Below are positions 5,678-13,820 of a stretch of DNA of 29,604 nt, one piece after another. Source of the stretch: an uncultured Desulfuromonadales bacterium (GTDB lineage: Bacteria; Desulfobacterota; Desulfuromonadia; Desulfuromonadales; Geopsychrobacteraceae); contig CALZHQ010000025.1 of NCBI GenBank assembly GCA_945787295.1, positions 1 through 29,604 of the forward strand, given 5' to 3'. Numbering within the stretch: position 1 is the first letter of the stretch; every line of letters begins with the position of its first letter. The notes under the pieces were generated by a model. It was given only the letters and a program-made list of their open reading frames with translations. It made no database searches and was not told the origin of the DNA. The translations under genes were made by a program, and so were the position numbers.

Positions 5678-6879
5678 TGCGGACACTCTACCTCGACACC
5701 TTCTCCGGTATTTCCGGCGACATGTTTCTCGGTCTGCTGCTCGATCTGGGCCTGCCATTGCCGAAGCTGAAAAACGAGCTGGCCAAGCTACCGTTAAAAG
5801 GCTACGAACTTCTGGTCGATCGGGAACAAAGGCACGGCATTGAAGGCTCCCGGCTGCAAGTGAAGTGCATGGAAACCCATCATCACCGCAGCTGGAACAG
5901 TATCGACCAAATGCTCGCCGACAGTGACCTGGCCGCTGCCGCAAAGTCTCTCGCCCGCAATTTTTTCCGGCGCCTCGGTGAAGCAGAAGCCAAGGTTCAC
6001 GGTATCGACATCGATCAAGTCCAGTTTCACGAAGTTGGTGCAGTAGATGCGATTGTCGATCTGACTGGGGCCGCCATCGGCTTGCAACTGCTCGGCATCG
6101 ACAAACTGATTTCAGCCCCGTTACCACTGTCACGCGGCATGAGTAAATGCGCTCACGGAGCCCTGCCGTTACCAGCCCCGGCAACCCTGGAACTCCTGCA
6201 AGGGCTGCCGATTGTTGACAGCGGTTGCGATAAAGAACTGGTGACCCCGACCGGCGCCACCATCGTTGCCGAACTGGCCGAAATCAGCGCACTGCCGCAA
6301 ATGACCATCGACCGCACCGGTTACGGCGTCGGCGGCTGGCAACTGGAAGATCGTCCCAACCTGCTGCGTGGTATTCTTGGCGAAACAAGCGATTCGGCGG
6401 CTGAGCAAAGCGACAAAGTCGAACTGCTCGAAACCCACATCGATGACAGCACTCCGGAACAGCTCGGATTTCTGCTCGAACAGCTGTTCGATGCCGGAGC
6501 CCTTGACGCTGGTTATTCACCACTGCAGATGAAAAAGAATCGCCCCGGAGTTCGTTTGACCGTGGTCTGCGAACCGGAACTGGCTTCACAGCTGGCGGGA
6601 TTGATCATGCGTGAAAGCAGCGCTATCGGGGTTCGCACCTCACCCTGCGAACGCTATAAACTGATCCGGCGCAGCACAACGATCAAAACTGCGCTCGGCG
6701 ATGCGCGGGTCAAGCTGTTATACAAAGGTGAGGAATTTCTGCGCCTGAGCGCCGAATATGAAGATTGCCGCATACTGGCCAAAGAGAGCAAGCAACCTCT
6801 CCGGCAGGTGTCTGCCCTGGTGGAACAGACCGCTTACCGACAATTGAACCTGGAAGAACCGAGGAGACAGAATGACTGA
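5677..6879 (+). CDS. larC: Nickel-pincer cofactor biosynthesis protein LarC (full-length)
   Basis: 400 residues; the ATG at 5677 shares its A with the larB TGA. LarC is the CTP-dependent nickel insertase (cyclometallase) that finishes the pincer cofactor. The start LYLDTFSGISGDMFLG and the block FHEVGAVDAIVDLTGA are family hallmarks, and the C-terminal nucleotide-binding half (LETHIDDSTPEQLG onward) is present in the same frame. In Lactobacillus plantarum the two halves are joined by programmed frameshifting; here they are a single uninterrupted frame. It overlaps pgpA by 8 bases (ATGACTGA). A user of the cofactor (a LarA-type racemase or epimerase) must lie elsewhere. Confidence 0.93.
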   Translation: MRTLYLDTFSGISGDMFLGLLLDLGLPLPKLKNELAKLPLKGYELLVDREQRHGIEGSRLQVKCMETHHHRSWNSIDQMLADSDLAAAAKSLARNFFRRLGEAEAKVHGIDIDQVQFHEVGAVDAIVDLTGAAIGLQLLGIDKLISAPLPLSRGMSKCAHGALPLPAPATLELLQGLPIVDSGCDKELVTPTGATIVAELAEISALPQMTIDRTGYGVGGWQLEDRPNLLRGILGETSDSAAEQSDKVELLETHIDDSTPEQLGFLLEQLFDAGALDAGYSPLQMKKNRPGVRLTVVCEPELASQLAGLIMRESSAIGVRTSPCERYKLIRRSTTIKTALGDARVKLLYKGEEFLRLSAEYEDCRILAKESKQPLRQVSALVEQTAYRQLNLEEPRRQND

Positions 6880-7351
6880 ACAGACCCAGCCACAAGGGGC
6901 ACTCCGCAAACTGATACTGCTGCTGGCCAGCAACGCCGGTCTTGGTTACGCACCGTTCGCATCTGGCACCTTCGGCAGTTTGCTTGGCATCCCCTTTTTC
7001 TACTACATTTCCAGTTTTGGCTGGTTTCTGCAGCTCGTCACCTTTCTGGCGGTTCTGTTCCTGAGCTTCTGGGCTGCGGATGAAGCGGGGAAAATCTACG
7101 GGGAAGCGGACGACGGCCGGATCGTCATCGATGAACTGGTCGGCTACCTGGCGACAATCCTGTTTCTGCCGTTCAGCTGGAGTACCGCGTTGCTCGGCTT
7201 TTTCTGGTTCCGCCTGTTCGACATTATCAAACCCCGTCCGGCCGACTGGTTCGACCGGGAAATGAAAAACGGCGTCGGGGTCACCCTCGATGATTTGGTG
7301 GCAGGTATTTATGCAGCAATCGCGCTGCGTCTCTGTTTGTGGATTTTTTAA
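6872..7351 (+). CDS. pgpA: Phosphatidylglycerophosphatase A
   Basis: 159 residues; the ATG at 6872 follows GAGGAGACAG and overlaps the end of larC. PgpA removes the phosphate from phosphatidylglycerol phosphate at the inner membrane to give phosphatidylglycerol. The start GYAPFASGTFGSLLG, the acidic DDGRIVIDELVGY block, the FRLFDIIKPRPADWFD loop and the late VTLDDLVAGIYA motif are typical of the family and include its metal-binding acidic residues. Three to four hydrophobic segments are visible, one at ~31-70 and others at ~92-115 and ~140-158. It is four bases from cinA. pgpA next to cinA and recA is a common bacterial arrangement. Confidence 0.93.
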   Translation: MTEQTQPQGALRKLILLLASNAGLGYAPFASGTFGSLLGIPFFYYISSFGWFLQLVTFLAVLFLSFWAADEAGKIYGEADDGRIVIDELVGYLATILFLPFSWSTALLGFFWFRLFDIIKPRPADWFDREMKNGVGVTLDDLVAGIYAAIALRLCLWIF

Positions 7352-7354
7352 CTG

Positions 7355-8626
7355 ATGCAGAAACTTCGGAACGACCCAACTTCGCCTTTCAATATTGCGG
7401 TCCTGACCACCGGCGATGAACTCCTGAACGGCGAACTGGCCGACACCAACACCGGCACCATCGCGACGGTCCTCTCACGTTACGGCTACCGGCTGCGTTG
7501 TTCGTTATCTGTTCCGGACCAGGAAAAAGAGATCGAAGCCGCCTTGCGTTACCTCAGCCAGCATGTCCAGGTGGTGATTGTCACCGGCGGGCTCGGCTCA
7601 ACCGGTGATGATCTGACCGCCCGGGCCGCCGCCCGCGCAACCGGCCAGCAGCTGGCCATCAATGAGATGGCGCTGGAAATGGTTCGCGACTGGTTCCGCA
7701 AACGCAACCGGCAGATGGAACCGAACAACGAACTCCAAGCCCTGCTGCCGATCGCCGCCCGGCCGCTGCAGAACCCGCTCGGCACGGCTCCCGGATTCCG
7801 TATCAAACACGACAATTGCGAACTGTTTTTTCTGCCGGGAGTCCCGAGTGAAATGCGGGCGATTTTTGATCAGTCGGTTCTGCCGGCCCTGCAACAACTC
7901 CATCCGGCTTCTTCAGCCTTGCAGCAACGTACCTTCAAGCTGTTCGGCCTGCCGGAACCGAAAATCGAGGCCATGATTCCCTATCAACATCTGCCGGAGG
8001 GGCTTGAGGTGGCTTTTGCCCTCGACTACCCGCTGGTCCTGGTCAAACTCCGCAGCGAAGGCGATGATGCTGAGCAAAAACTGGATCAGGCCGAAGCCTT
8101 GCTGCAGCAACATCTGGGTGGCTACATCATGGCCCGCAACGGTGAGAATCCGGAAGGAAACGTCGGCAAGCTGTTGATCCAGGCCAACCTGTCATTGTCT
8201 CTTGCGGAATCCTGCACCGGCGGTCTGCTTGCCAGTATGCTGACCAGTCAACCAGGGGCCTCGGCTTTTCTTGAACGGGCCGCGGTCACCTACGCTGACT
8301 CTGCCAAGCTCGATTGGCTGCGGGTGCCGTTGCCGCTTCTGCAACAGCATGGTGCGGTCAGCGAGCAGTGTGCCCGCGCTATGGCGATCGGTCTTCGCCA
8401 GGCAACCGGCACCGACCTGACACTGGCGATTACCGGCATTGCCGGTCCGGACGGTGGGACCGAGGAGAAACCGGTCGGCACCGTCTATCTCGCTCTAGCC
8501 AGCCCTGATGGCGTCCATGTCAAAGGTTATCAATTCAATGGTGATCGCGCCAAAATCCAGCGAATGAGTGCCTTTATGGCTCTTGAATGGCTACGCCGCT
8601 TTGCCTTGCGACGACAGGAAACTTAA
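7355..8626 (+). CDS. cinA: CinA: NMN amidohydrolase with COG1058 domain
   Basis: 423 residues; the ATG at 7355 lies three bases past pgpA without its own clear ribosome-binding site, suggesting coupling. The N-terminal domain (AVLTTGDELLNGELADTN to ~residue 170, with VTGGLGSTGDD) is the MoCF/COG1058 domain, an ADP-ribose pyrophosphatase in characterised members. The C-terminal PncC domain (SLAESCTGGLLASML, later ITGIAGPDGG and KPVGTVYLAL) deamidates nicotinamide mononucleotide to nicotinic acid mononucleotide. The protein therefore recycles NAD breakdown products, and its product leads toward NaAD, the substrate of LarB in the same operon. It sits upstream of recA as in many bacteria, with a kinase and thpR in between. 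Confidence 0.94.
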   Translation: MQKLRNDPTSPFNIAVLTTGDELLNGELADTNTGTIATVLSRYGYRLRCSLSVPDQEKEIEAALRYLSQHVQVVIVTGGLGSTGDDLTARAAARATGQQLAINEMALEMVRDWFRKRNRQMEPNNELQALLPIAARPLQNPLGTAPGFRIKHDNCELFFLPGVPSEMRAIFDQSVLPALQQLHPASSALQQRTFKLFGLPEPKIEAMIPYQHLPEGLEVAFALDYPLVLVKLRSEGDDAEQKLDQAEALLQQHLGGYIMARNGENPEGNVGKLLIQANLSLSLAESCTGGLLASMLTSQPGASAFLERAAVTYADSAKLDWLRVPLPLLQQHGAVSEQCARAMAIGLRQATGTDLTLAITGIAGPDGGTEEKPVGTVYLALASPDGVHVKGYQFNGDRAKIQRMSAFMALEWLRRFALRRQET

Positions 8627-8642
8627 TGGCAGAGGCTGACCG

Positions 8643-10127
8643 ATGAACCATAAACCTGCAACAACGCAGCAACCGAGCAGCACCGCTGGCGTCGACCACC
8701 ACCAGGAGATAGGCCGTCTGCATTTAATTCGCCAACTCGCCGGATTGACCGCAACAATCCGTGACCGCAGCATACTGCTCGACCGAACCTTGAATTTACT
8801 GCAGGAGTTCTTTCGTTTTTCTGGCGGCGGGATCTATCAGCTCCATGACCTTGAATCGCCGCTGAACCTGGTTGCGGATATCGGTATCAGCGCCGCTTTG
8901 AGACGCGAGTTGCAAAAAGTCCCGGCCGGGAAAGGCCTGATTACCCAAGTCGTAAAAACAGCAACGCCGCATCACTGGATCGAATTGCCCCAGGAGCCAC
9001 AACTTTATTGTCGGGCCGTGCTTTCTGCCGGCTGGCACAGCTTACTTGCTCATCCTTTAGTTGCCCACGAACGCTTACTCGGGGTGCTGTTCTTCTATCA
9101 GGATCGCCAACGAGAATTTTCCAGTCATGAAATAGATCTGCTCAGCGAATGCTGTCAGCTGCTGGCGGCGGCGATCGATTCATCTGAACTGGTTGAAAAA
9201 CTGGAATGGCAGCACCGCCTGACCCACGCCAGTCAACGAGAACTGGATCGCTCAAGAAAACAGCTGCGCGAGCACGTCATGCGCCTGGAAGAGAGTAATC
9301 GAACTCTGGAACAGGCCAACCAGATGAAGGATCGTTTTCTTGCCCTGGCCTCTCACGAGCTGCGGACACCCCTGACCTGGATCATGACTGCAACCGAACT
9401 GCTGGAAAGCAACCTCGATGAGTTGCCGGAAGAGAGCCAGACCCTGATTTCAACCATCTACAAAGGGGGCCAACGGCTTAGCAATCTGGTCGAGGACCTG
9501 CTCGAAATTGCCCGGATTGAAGCTCATGATGTCTACCTGGCAAAAGAGCATATCGATCTGCCGTTGATGCTGGGAGAGTTGGCCATCCAGTTCGGCGATG
9601 AAGCGTTGCGCCGGCAACTGACGCTGGAGGTCGGGCAGTGCCCGGATCATATTTCACCGGTTGGCGACCACCATCATCTGCGCCAGGCGTTGGAAAGAAT
9701 CCTGAAGAATGCTCTCAAGTTCACTCCTCCTGGTGGCTTTGTCAAACTTGAGGCAGGCCATAAAACCACTGAAGAAATCATCGAGCAAAAGCCGATTATC
9801 GAACCTTTTTGCCCAGCATTCTTCGGAAAATCTCCGCTGCTCGATCATCTTGAAATCATTATTATCGACTCCGGTGTCGGGATCGCCAAAAAGGATCGGT
9901 TACAGATCTTCGATAAATTTCACGGTGCCGGTGACATCAGCCTGCACGGCAAACAACGTTACTCGGTACAAGGTCCCAGTGCCGGGCTCGGGCTGCCGTT
10001 GGCCAAAGGGATGATCGAAGCCCACGGCGGCATGATCTGGGTCGATCAATCGCGGGTCAGTGAAACCGGCAGCTGCTTCCACATTCTGCTACCGCTCTAT
10101 CAAGCGAACCGGAACACTGATGACTGA
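8643..10127 (+). CDS. Cytoplasmic GAF-domain sensor histidine kinase
   Basis: 494 residues from the ATG at 8643, 16 bases after cinA. There is no membrane segment. A GAF domain spans about residues 40-185 (ending YQDRQREFSSHEIDLLSECC), followed by a coiled coil (~190-228). The dimerisation/phosphoacceptor box is LASHELRTPL with H238. The ATPase half has an N box (RILKNALKFTPPGG), G1 (IDSGVGIAKKD) and G2 (GPSAGLGLPLAKGMIEAHGG). Between N box and G1 there is an insertion of roughly 30 residues (TTEEIIEQKPIIEPFCPAFF), longer than usual. No response regulator is adjacent; the nearest receiver is at 21836. It overlaps thpR by 8 bases. The ligand is unknown. Confidence 0.9.
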   Translation: MNHKPATTQQPSSTAGVDHHQEIGRLHLIRQLAGLTATIRDRSILLDRTLNLLQEFFRFSGGGIYQLHDLESPLNLVADIGISAALRRELQKVPAGKGLITQVVKTATPHHWIELPQEPQLYCRAVLSAGWHSLLAHPLVAHERLLGVLFFYQDRQREFSSHEIDLLSECCQLLAAAIDSSELVEKLEWQHRLTHASQRELDRSRKQLREHVMRLEESNRTLEQANQMKDRFLALASHELRTPLTWIMTATELLESNLDELPEESQTLISTIYKGGQRLSNLVEDLLEIARIEAHDVYLAKEHIDLPLMLGELAIQFGDEALRRQLTLEVGQCPDHISPVGDHHHLRQALERILKNALKFTPPGGFVKLEAGHKTTEEIIEQKPIIEPFCPAFFGKSPLLDHLEIIIIDSGVGIAKKDRLQIFDKFHGAGDISLHGKQRYSVQGPSAGLGLPLAKGMIEAHGGMIWVDQSRVSETGSCFHILLPLYQANRNTDD

Positions 10128-10689
10128 CACAGTATTGCTGCGCGCTTTCATTGCCATCCCCCTGCCAGCAGCGGTACAACAAAAGATCTCCACGCTGCAA
10201 CAACAGCTTCGTGCATTGCTCCCGGAACTGAAATGTGTCAAAACAGAGAACCTGCACCTGACCCTGCATTTTCTTGGCGATCAGAGTGAGGAGCTGCTTG
10301 CGGAAATCGGTCAGAATATGCTATCGATAGGACAAAAGAAAAAGAATTTTAATGTCACTGTGGAAGGTCTCGGTTTTTTCCCGAATCGTCGCCGGCCAAG
10401 AATCCTCTGGCTGGGAATAGAACCTCAGGACAAACTGATCGATCTGCATCGACAACTGACAGAAACATTGCAAAGTCAGGGCCTGAATTGCGAGCAGCGA
10501 ACCTATCGTCCACACTTGACAATCGGTCGCTTCAAAAATAATCCACGAACGACCGAACAGCTGTGTCCTTTTCTGTCACAGCAATGCGGTAACTTTATGA
10601 TCGACAAAATGATTCTCTTCAGTAGCAGGCTGACACCACAAGGCGCGATCCACACACCGCTGACGGAAGCGTCACTGCTCGGTCACTGA
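10120..10689 (+). CDS. thpR: RNA 2',3'-cyclic phosphodiesterase (2'-5' RNA ligase family)
   Basis: 189 residues from the ATG at 10120, which overlaps the kinase stop (ATGACTGA). An in-frame ATG at 10060 lies inside the kinase gene and is not needed. The start RAFIAIPLP and the two HxTx motifs, HLTL (H46) with FLGD and HLTI in RPHLTIGRFK, define the 2H phosphoesterase family. ThpR opens 2',3'-cyclic phosphates and can join tRNA halves in vitro; its role in cells is unsettled. A thpR gene just upstream of recA is seen in other bacteria. Confidence 0.93.
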   Translation: MTDTVLLRAFIAIPLPAAVQQKISTLQQQLRALLPELKCVKTENLHLTLHFLGDQSEELLAEIGQNMLSIGQKKKNFNVTVEGLGFFPNRRRPRILWLGIEPQDKLIDLHRQLTETLQSQGLNCEQRTYRPHLTIGRFKNNPRTTEQLCPFLSQQCGNFMIDKMILFSSRLTPQGAIHTPLTEASLLGH

Positions 10690-10752
10690 AGACTGCAGTT
10701 TTGTTATTGAGCTTTATCACTTTAGGTTTAAGCAATGCCAAGGGAGGCAGAC

Positions 10753-11781
10753 ATGTCTGACGAAAATCGCAATCGCGCTCTAGAACTGGCGATGGGCCAG
10801 ATTGAAAAACAGTTCGGCAAAGGCAGCATCATGCGCCTCGGCTCCGACTACCAGATGCCGGCCATCGAATATATCCCCACCGGCGCTCTGAGCCTCGATC
10901 TGGCTCTGGGACTGGGTGGTGTGCCGAAAGGACGGATCATCGAAATCTTCGGCCCGGAGTCCTCCGGTAAAACCACCCTCGCCCTGCACATCATCGCCGA
11001 AGTACAGAAACAGGGTGGTGTTGCTGCCTTTGTTGACGCTGAACATGCCCTCGATATCCAGTATGCTGGCCACCTGGGAGTCAAATCAGATGATCTGCTG
11101 GTCAGCCAGCCGGATACCGGCGAACAGGCGCTGGAGATTACCGAGATGCTGATCCGCAGCGGTGCTATCGACGTTCTGGTGGTCGACTCGGTGGCGGCAC
11201 TGACGCCACGGGCTGAAATCGAAGGAGAAATGGGCGATTCGCACATGGGCTTGCAGGCGCGGCTGATGTCACAGGCACTGCGCAAACTGACCGGAGCCAT
11301 CTCTAAATCAAACTGCTGCCTCATCTTCATCAACCAGATCCGCATGAAGATCGGTGTCATGTTCGGCAACCCGGAAACCACCACCGGCGGCAACGCCCTG
11401 AAATTCTACGCTTCGGTACGGATGGATATTCGTAAAATCGCCACCCTCAAATCAGGACAGGATCCTATTGGTGGCCGCACCCGGGTCAAGGTGGTAAAAA
11501 ACAAGGTTGCCCCACCTTTCAAACAGGCTGAATTTGATATCATGTACGGGACCGGTATTTCCCGCGAGGGAGATATTCTCGACCTCGGTGTCGACAACGA
11601 CATCGTCGAAAAAAGCGGTTCCTGGTTCTCTTACAACGGTGAGCGGGTCGGCCAGGGCCGGGAAAACGCCAAGCAGTATTTAAAAGAACATCCAGAAATG
11701 ACCAACGAAATCGAAGCGCGGCTGCGTGAGCTGTACGGTTTGGGTGAAGAAACCGCTCCGGCAACCGAACAAGACCAGTAA
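10753..11781 (+). CDS. recA: Recombinase RecA
   Basis: 342 residues. The start is taken at the ATG at 10753, with AGGGAGG just before it, rather than the ATG at 10735, which lies ahead of that site. RecA forms filaments on single-stranded DNA, drives strand exchange and triggers LexA self-cleavage. Walker A is GPESSGKT (G67-T74, K73). VDAEHALD, the [15 protein letters not shown] loop, the [11 protein letters not shown]alker B and the [22 protein letters not shown] loop 2 are all intact. The tail is acidic ([11 protein letters not shown]). The 63-base upstream gap holds no palindrome I can assign to a LexA site. pilT begins 38 bases after the stop. Confidence 0.98.
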   Translation: MSDENRNRALELAMGQIEKQFGKGSIMRLGSDYQMPAIEYIPTGALSLDLALGLGGVPKGRIIEIFGPESSGKTTLALHIIAEVQKQGGVAAFVDAEHALDIQYAGHLGVKSDDLLVSQPDTGEQALEITEMLIRSGAIDVLVVDSVAALTPRAEIEGEMGDSHMGLQARLMSQALRKLTGAISKSNCCLIFINQIRMKIGVMFGNPETTTGGNALKFYASVRMDIRKIATLKSGQDPIGGRTRVKVVKNKVAPPFKQAEFDIMYGTGISREGDILDLGVDNDIVEKSGSWFSYNGERVGQGRENAKQYLKEHPEMTNEIEARLRELYGLGEETAPATEQDQ

Positions 11782-11819
11782 TCCAGAAGGTCAGTTAAGC
11801 CTCTGACAGGGAAAACACT

Positions 11820-12998
11820 ATGACTCTGAACGACATTCTCGGCATGGCACTTAAAGCAAACACCTCCGACGTCCACCTGAAAGCCGGCCTACCTCCGGTA
11901 TTCAGGATTGACGGCAGCCTGCGCCCCCTCCCGAAGGCGCCGCGCCTGACTGCCGAATCGGTGAGCGACATGTGTCATGCCATCATGAATGAGAAACAGC
12001 AGCAGACCTTCAAGGACCGCAGCGAAGTTGACCTGGCCTACGGGGTACCAGGCTTAGGCCGCTTCCGGGTCAACGTCTTTTCCCAGCGCAATTCGGTCTC
12101 GGCAGTGTTCCGGGCGATCCCCTATAAAATTGCGACACTTGATGAGCTGATCATGCCACCGGTGTTGAAAAAGATTGCCGTAGAACCTCGCGGACTGGTC
12201 TTGGTGACAGGGGCGACCGGCTCAGGTAAGTCGACCACTCTGGCAGCAATGATCGACCACCTGAACAGCACCCGAACCGCACATATCGTCACCATCGAGG
12301 ACCCGATCGAATATCTACACCGTGACCGCAAGTGCATCATCAACCAACGCGAAGTCGGCTTCGACACGGCCGGCTTTGCCCCGGCGCTGAAAAGTTCTTT
12401 GCGCCAGGATCCGGATATCATTCTGGTCGGAGAGATGCGCGATGTAGAAACTGCCGAGACCGCGCTGGCGGCAGCAGAAACCGGCCACCTGGTCCTCTCG
12501 ACCCTGCACACGATTGATGCCCCGGAAACCATCACCCGGATCGTCTCCATGTTTCCGCCGCATCAACAGCGGCACATCCGCCTGCAACTCTCCGGGGTTC
12601 TCAAAGGGGTCGTCTCCCAACGCCTGATCCCACGGGCCGAAGGCAAAGGCCGGGTGGCCGCCGTCGAAGTCATGGTCTCTACCGCGCGAGTGCGCGATTT
12701 GATTGACGACCAGGAAAAAACCATACAACTCAAAGATGCCATCGCCCAAGGCTATACCACCTATGGCATGCAGACTTTCGACCAGGCCTTGATGGGCCTG
12801 GTTAAACAGAATGTCATCACCTTTGAGGAAGCCTTGCGCCAGAGTTCCAACCCGGACGATTTCAAACTCAAGTTCTCCGGCATCGATTCCACCTCTGATG
12901 CCTCCTGGAGCGATTTTGAAGAGGGCAAAAATCAGGAAGAGAACATTATCGATGAAGGCGTCGACGATGATGGCAACGTCAAAATCGACCGGTTCTGA
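11820..12998 (+). CDS. pilT: Type IV pilus retraction ATPase PilT family
   Basis: 392 residues; the ATG at 11820 follows AGGGAAAA. PilT ATPases power pilus retraction at the inner membrane base of type IV pili. The N-terminal PAS-like part has SDVHLKAG and FRIDG. Walker A is GATGSGKST (G131-T139, K137), followed by the Asp box (TIEDPIEYLHRD), Walker B (DPDIILVGEMRD) and His box (GHLVLSTLHT). After the core the C-terminus carries an acidic tail (SDASWSDFEEGKNQEEN) longer than in classical ~345-aa PilT, nearer the PilU length. Several paralogues are normal in this group, so which pilus role it has is open. Its end overlaps recX. Confidence 0.93.
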   Translation: MTLNDILGMALKANTSDVHLKAGLPPVFRIDGSLRPLPKAPRLTAESVSDMCHAIMNEKQQQTFKDRSEVDLAYGVPGLGRFRVNVFSQRNSVSAVFRAIPYKIATLDELIMPPVLKKIAVEPRGLVLVTGATGSGKSTTLAAMIDHLNSTRTAHIVTIEDPIEYLHRDRKCIINQREVGFDTAGFAPALKSSLRQDPDIILVGEMRDVETAETALAAAETGHLVLSTLHTIDAPETITRIVSMFPPHQQRHIRLQLSGVLKGVVSQRLIPRAEGKGRVAAVEVMVSTARVRDLIDDQEKTIQLKDAIAQGYTTYGMQTFDQALMGLVKQNVITFEEALRQSSNPDDFKLKFSGIDSTSDASWSDFEEGKNQEENIIDEGVDDDGNVKIDRF

Positions 12999-13446
12999 TC
13001 CATTTGCCGCTGCCCTGCGGGTTTTGACCCGCTGCGACCGAAGCGAAGCCGAACTGCGCAGCAAGCTGGGGCAGTTCGGCTTTTCTGCCTCCGCCATCGA
13101 CAGCGCGGTCGAAAAATGTTTTGAATATAATTACCTTGATGATCGTCGTTACGCCCTGGAGCGGGCCCGCGCCCTGCTGCGAAGCGGCCGGGGGGTCGGG
13201 CGTAAAGTGCTGCTCGAGCTGCGCCGCCGTGGTATCGACGAAGTAACCGCGAATCAGGCCCTGGAAGAAGCAAGCAGCGAATTTGAAACCACGCAACTCC
13301 TTCGCGACCAGTTGCAGCGCCGCTTTCCCGATTTCGATTACCAAAGTGCCGATGAGCGCCAACGCCGCCGGGTGATCAGCTTTTTTCAGCGGCGTGGATT
13401 TGCTCTCGGCGATATTTTTCAGATTCTAAAACAGCCCACCGATTAG
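12967..13446 (+). CDS. recX: Regulatory protein RecX
   Basis: 159 residues from the ATG at 12967 (another at 12970), with GAAGG at 12955-12959; it overlaps pilT by 32 bases. The frame is open further upstream but that part lies wholly within pilT. RecX binds and trims RecA filaments. The family's three-helix repeats are visible: RSEAELRSKLGQFGFS, VEKCFEYNYLDDRRYALE, GVGRKVLLELRRRGI and ERQRRRVISFFQRRGF. Together with recA it forms the expected recA-pilT-recX run, which in relatives continues directly into alaS; here about 5.6 kb separates them. Confidence 0.9.
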   Translation: MMATSKSTGSDPFAAALRVLTRCDRSEAELRSKLGQFGFSASAIDSAVEKCFEYNYLDDRRYALERARALLRSGRGVGRKVLLELRRRGIDEVTANQALEEASSEFETTQLLRDQLQRRFPDFDYQSADERQRRRVISFFQRRGFALGDIFQILKQPTD

Positions 13447-13453
13447 TTGAATG

Positions 13454-13602
13454 CCTTAAACCCTTTCAATCCACACAACCTTGATTATATCCACTAATTT
13501 CAATCAAGCAGAATGCTTACAGTTTAGCCATTTTCGCTAGGCAACAGAGAAAGGCAATAGCAGATATTCACTGGAAATAGAGTTCTGTACCTATTTCTCT
13601 GA
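13454..13602 (+). repeat. Decayed copy of the alaS promoter, leader and start
   Basis: Aligns along its length with 18968-19114. Shared blocks: CCCTTTCAATCC...CAAC...GATTAT (18 of 22 bases from CAATCC on), AATGCTTA and GCCATTT, GAGAAAGG plus five bases plus GCAGAT, and a 19-base stretch at 13560-13578 matching 16 of 19. The -35/-10 pair is kept (CTTTCA, 17 bases, TATATC at 13486-13491). It marks the left edge of the inserted island; the functional copy is at the right edge. Confidence 0.75.
13564..13602 (+). pseudogene. Relic of the first 12 codons of alaS
   Basis: Twelve codons keep register with the alaS start: ATA replaces ATG, then F-T-G-N-R-V-L-Y-L-F-L against [11 protein letters not shown], and a TGA (13600-13602) falls where alaS has Lys13. 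The GAGAAAGG ribosome-binding site (13547-13554) is at the same distance as in the intact gene. Beyond codon 13 the match fades. Confidence 0.65.
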
Positions 13603-13820
13603 ACATCCCCTGACAGCTTGTTTCAGAACCCCAAAAATAAGCATCCCCTCACGGTGTGGGGTAAGAGTATCTGCTGCAGCGCAAGAGAGAAAGCGGCCAG
13701 AACCTTTCTGCCTCACGGCGGTTGTTGAATTTGTAACTCGGCAATTATTTGTTTAAATATTGTAAGGAGGTTTTTTCATTAATTTTCTGCTGGGTCTGGA
13801 ATAGCATTCGAGGGGTGGTA
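13603..13820 (+). other. Leader region of the island operon
   Basis: AT-rich and without a clear gene. It contains an imperfect hairpin (CCCCTCAC/GTGTGGGG, 13644-13660), a candidate promoter (13731-13759) and a strong AAGGAGG (13764-13770) that has no ATG at the right distance. An ATT at 13778 would open an 8-codon frame ending at 13804. Confidence 0.5.
13731..13759 (+). promoter_or_regulatory. Candidate promoter of the SIR2-TIR operon
   Basis: TTGTAA (13731-13736), a 17-base spacer and TAAATA (13754-13759), in an AT-rich stretch 62 bases before the ATG at 13821. Both hexamers deviate from consensus. Confidence 0.35.

Noticed and set aside
4913..6184. 423-codon open frame on the minus strand opposite larB/larC
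   Set aside because: Low-complexity Arg/Asp-rich translation with no motif; a GC-driven shadow of well-supported plus-strand genes.
10690..10752. Possible LexA/SOS box ahead of recA
   Set aside because: No palindrome of a known LexA type could be found in the 63-base gap.
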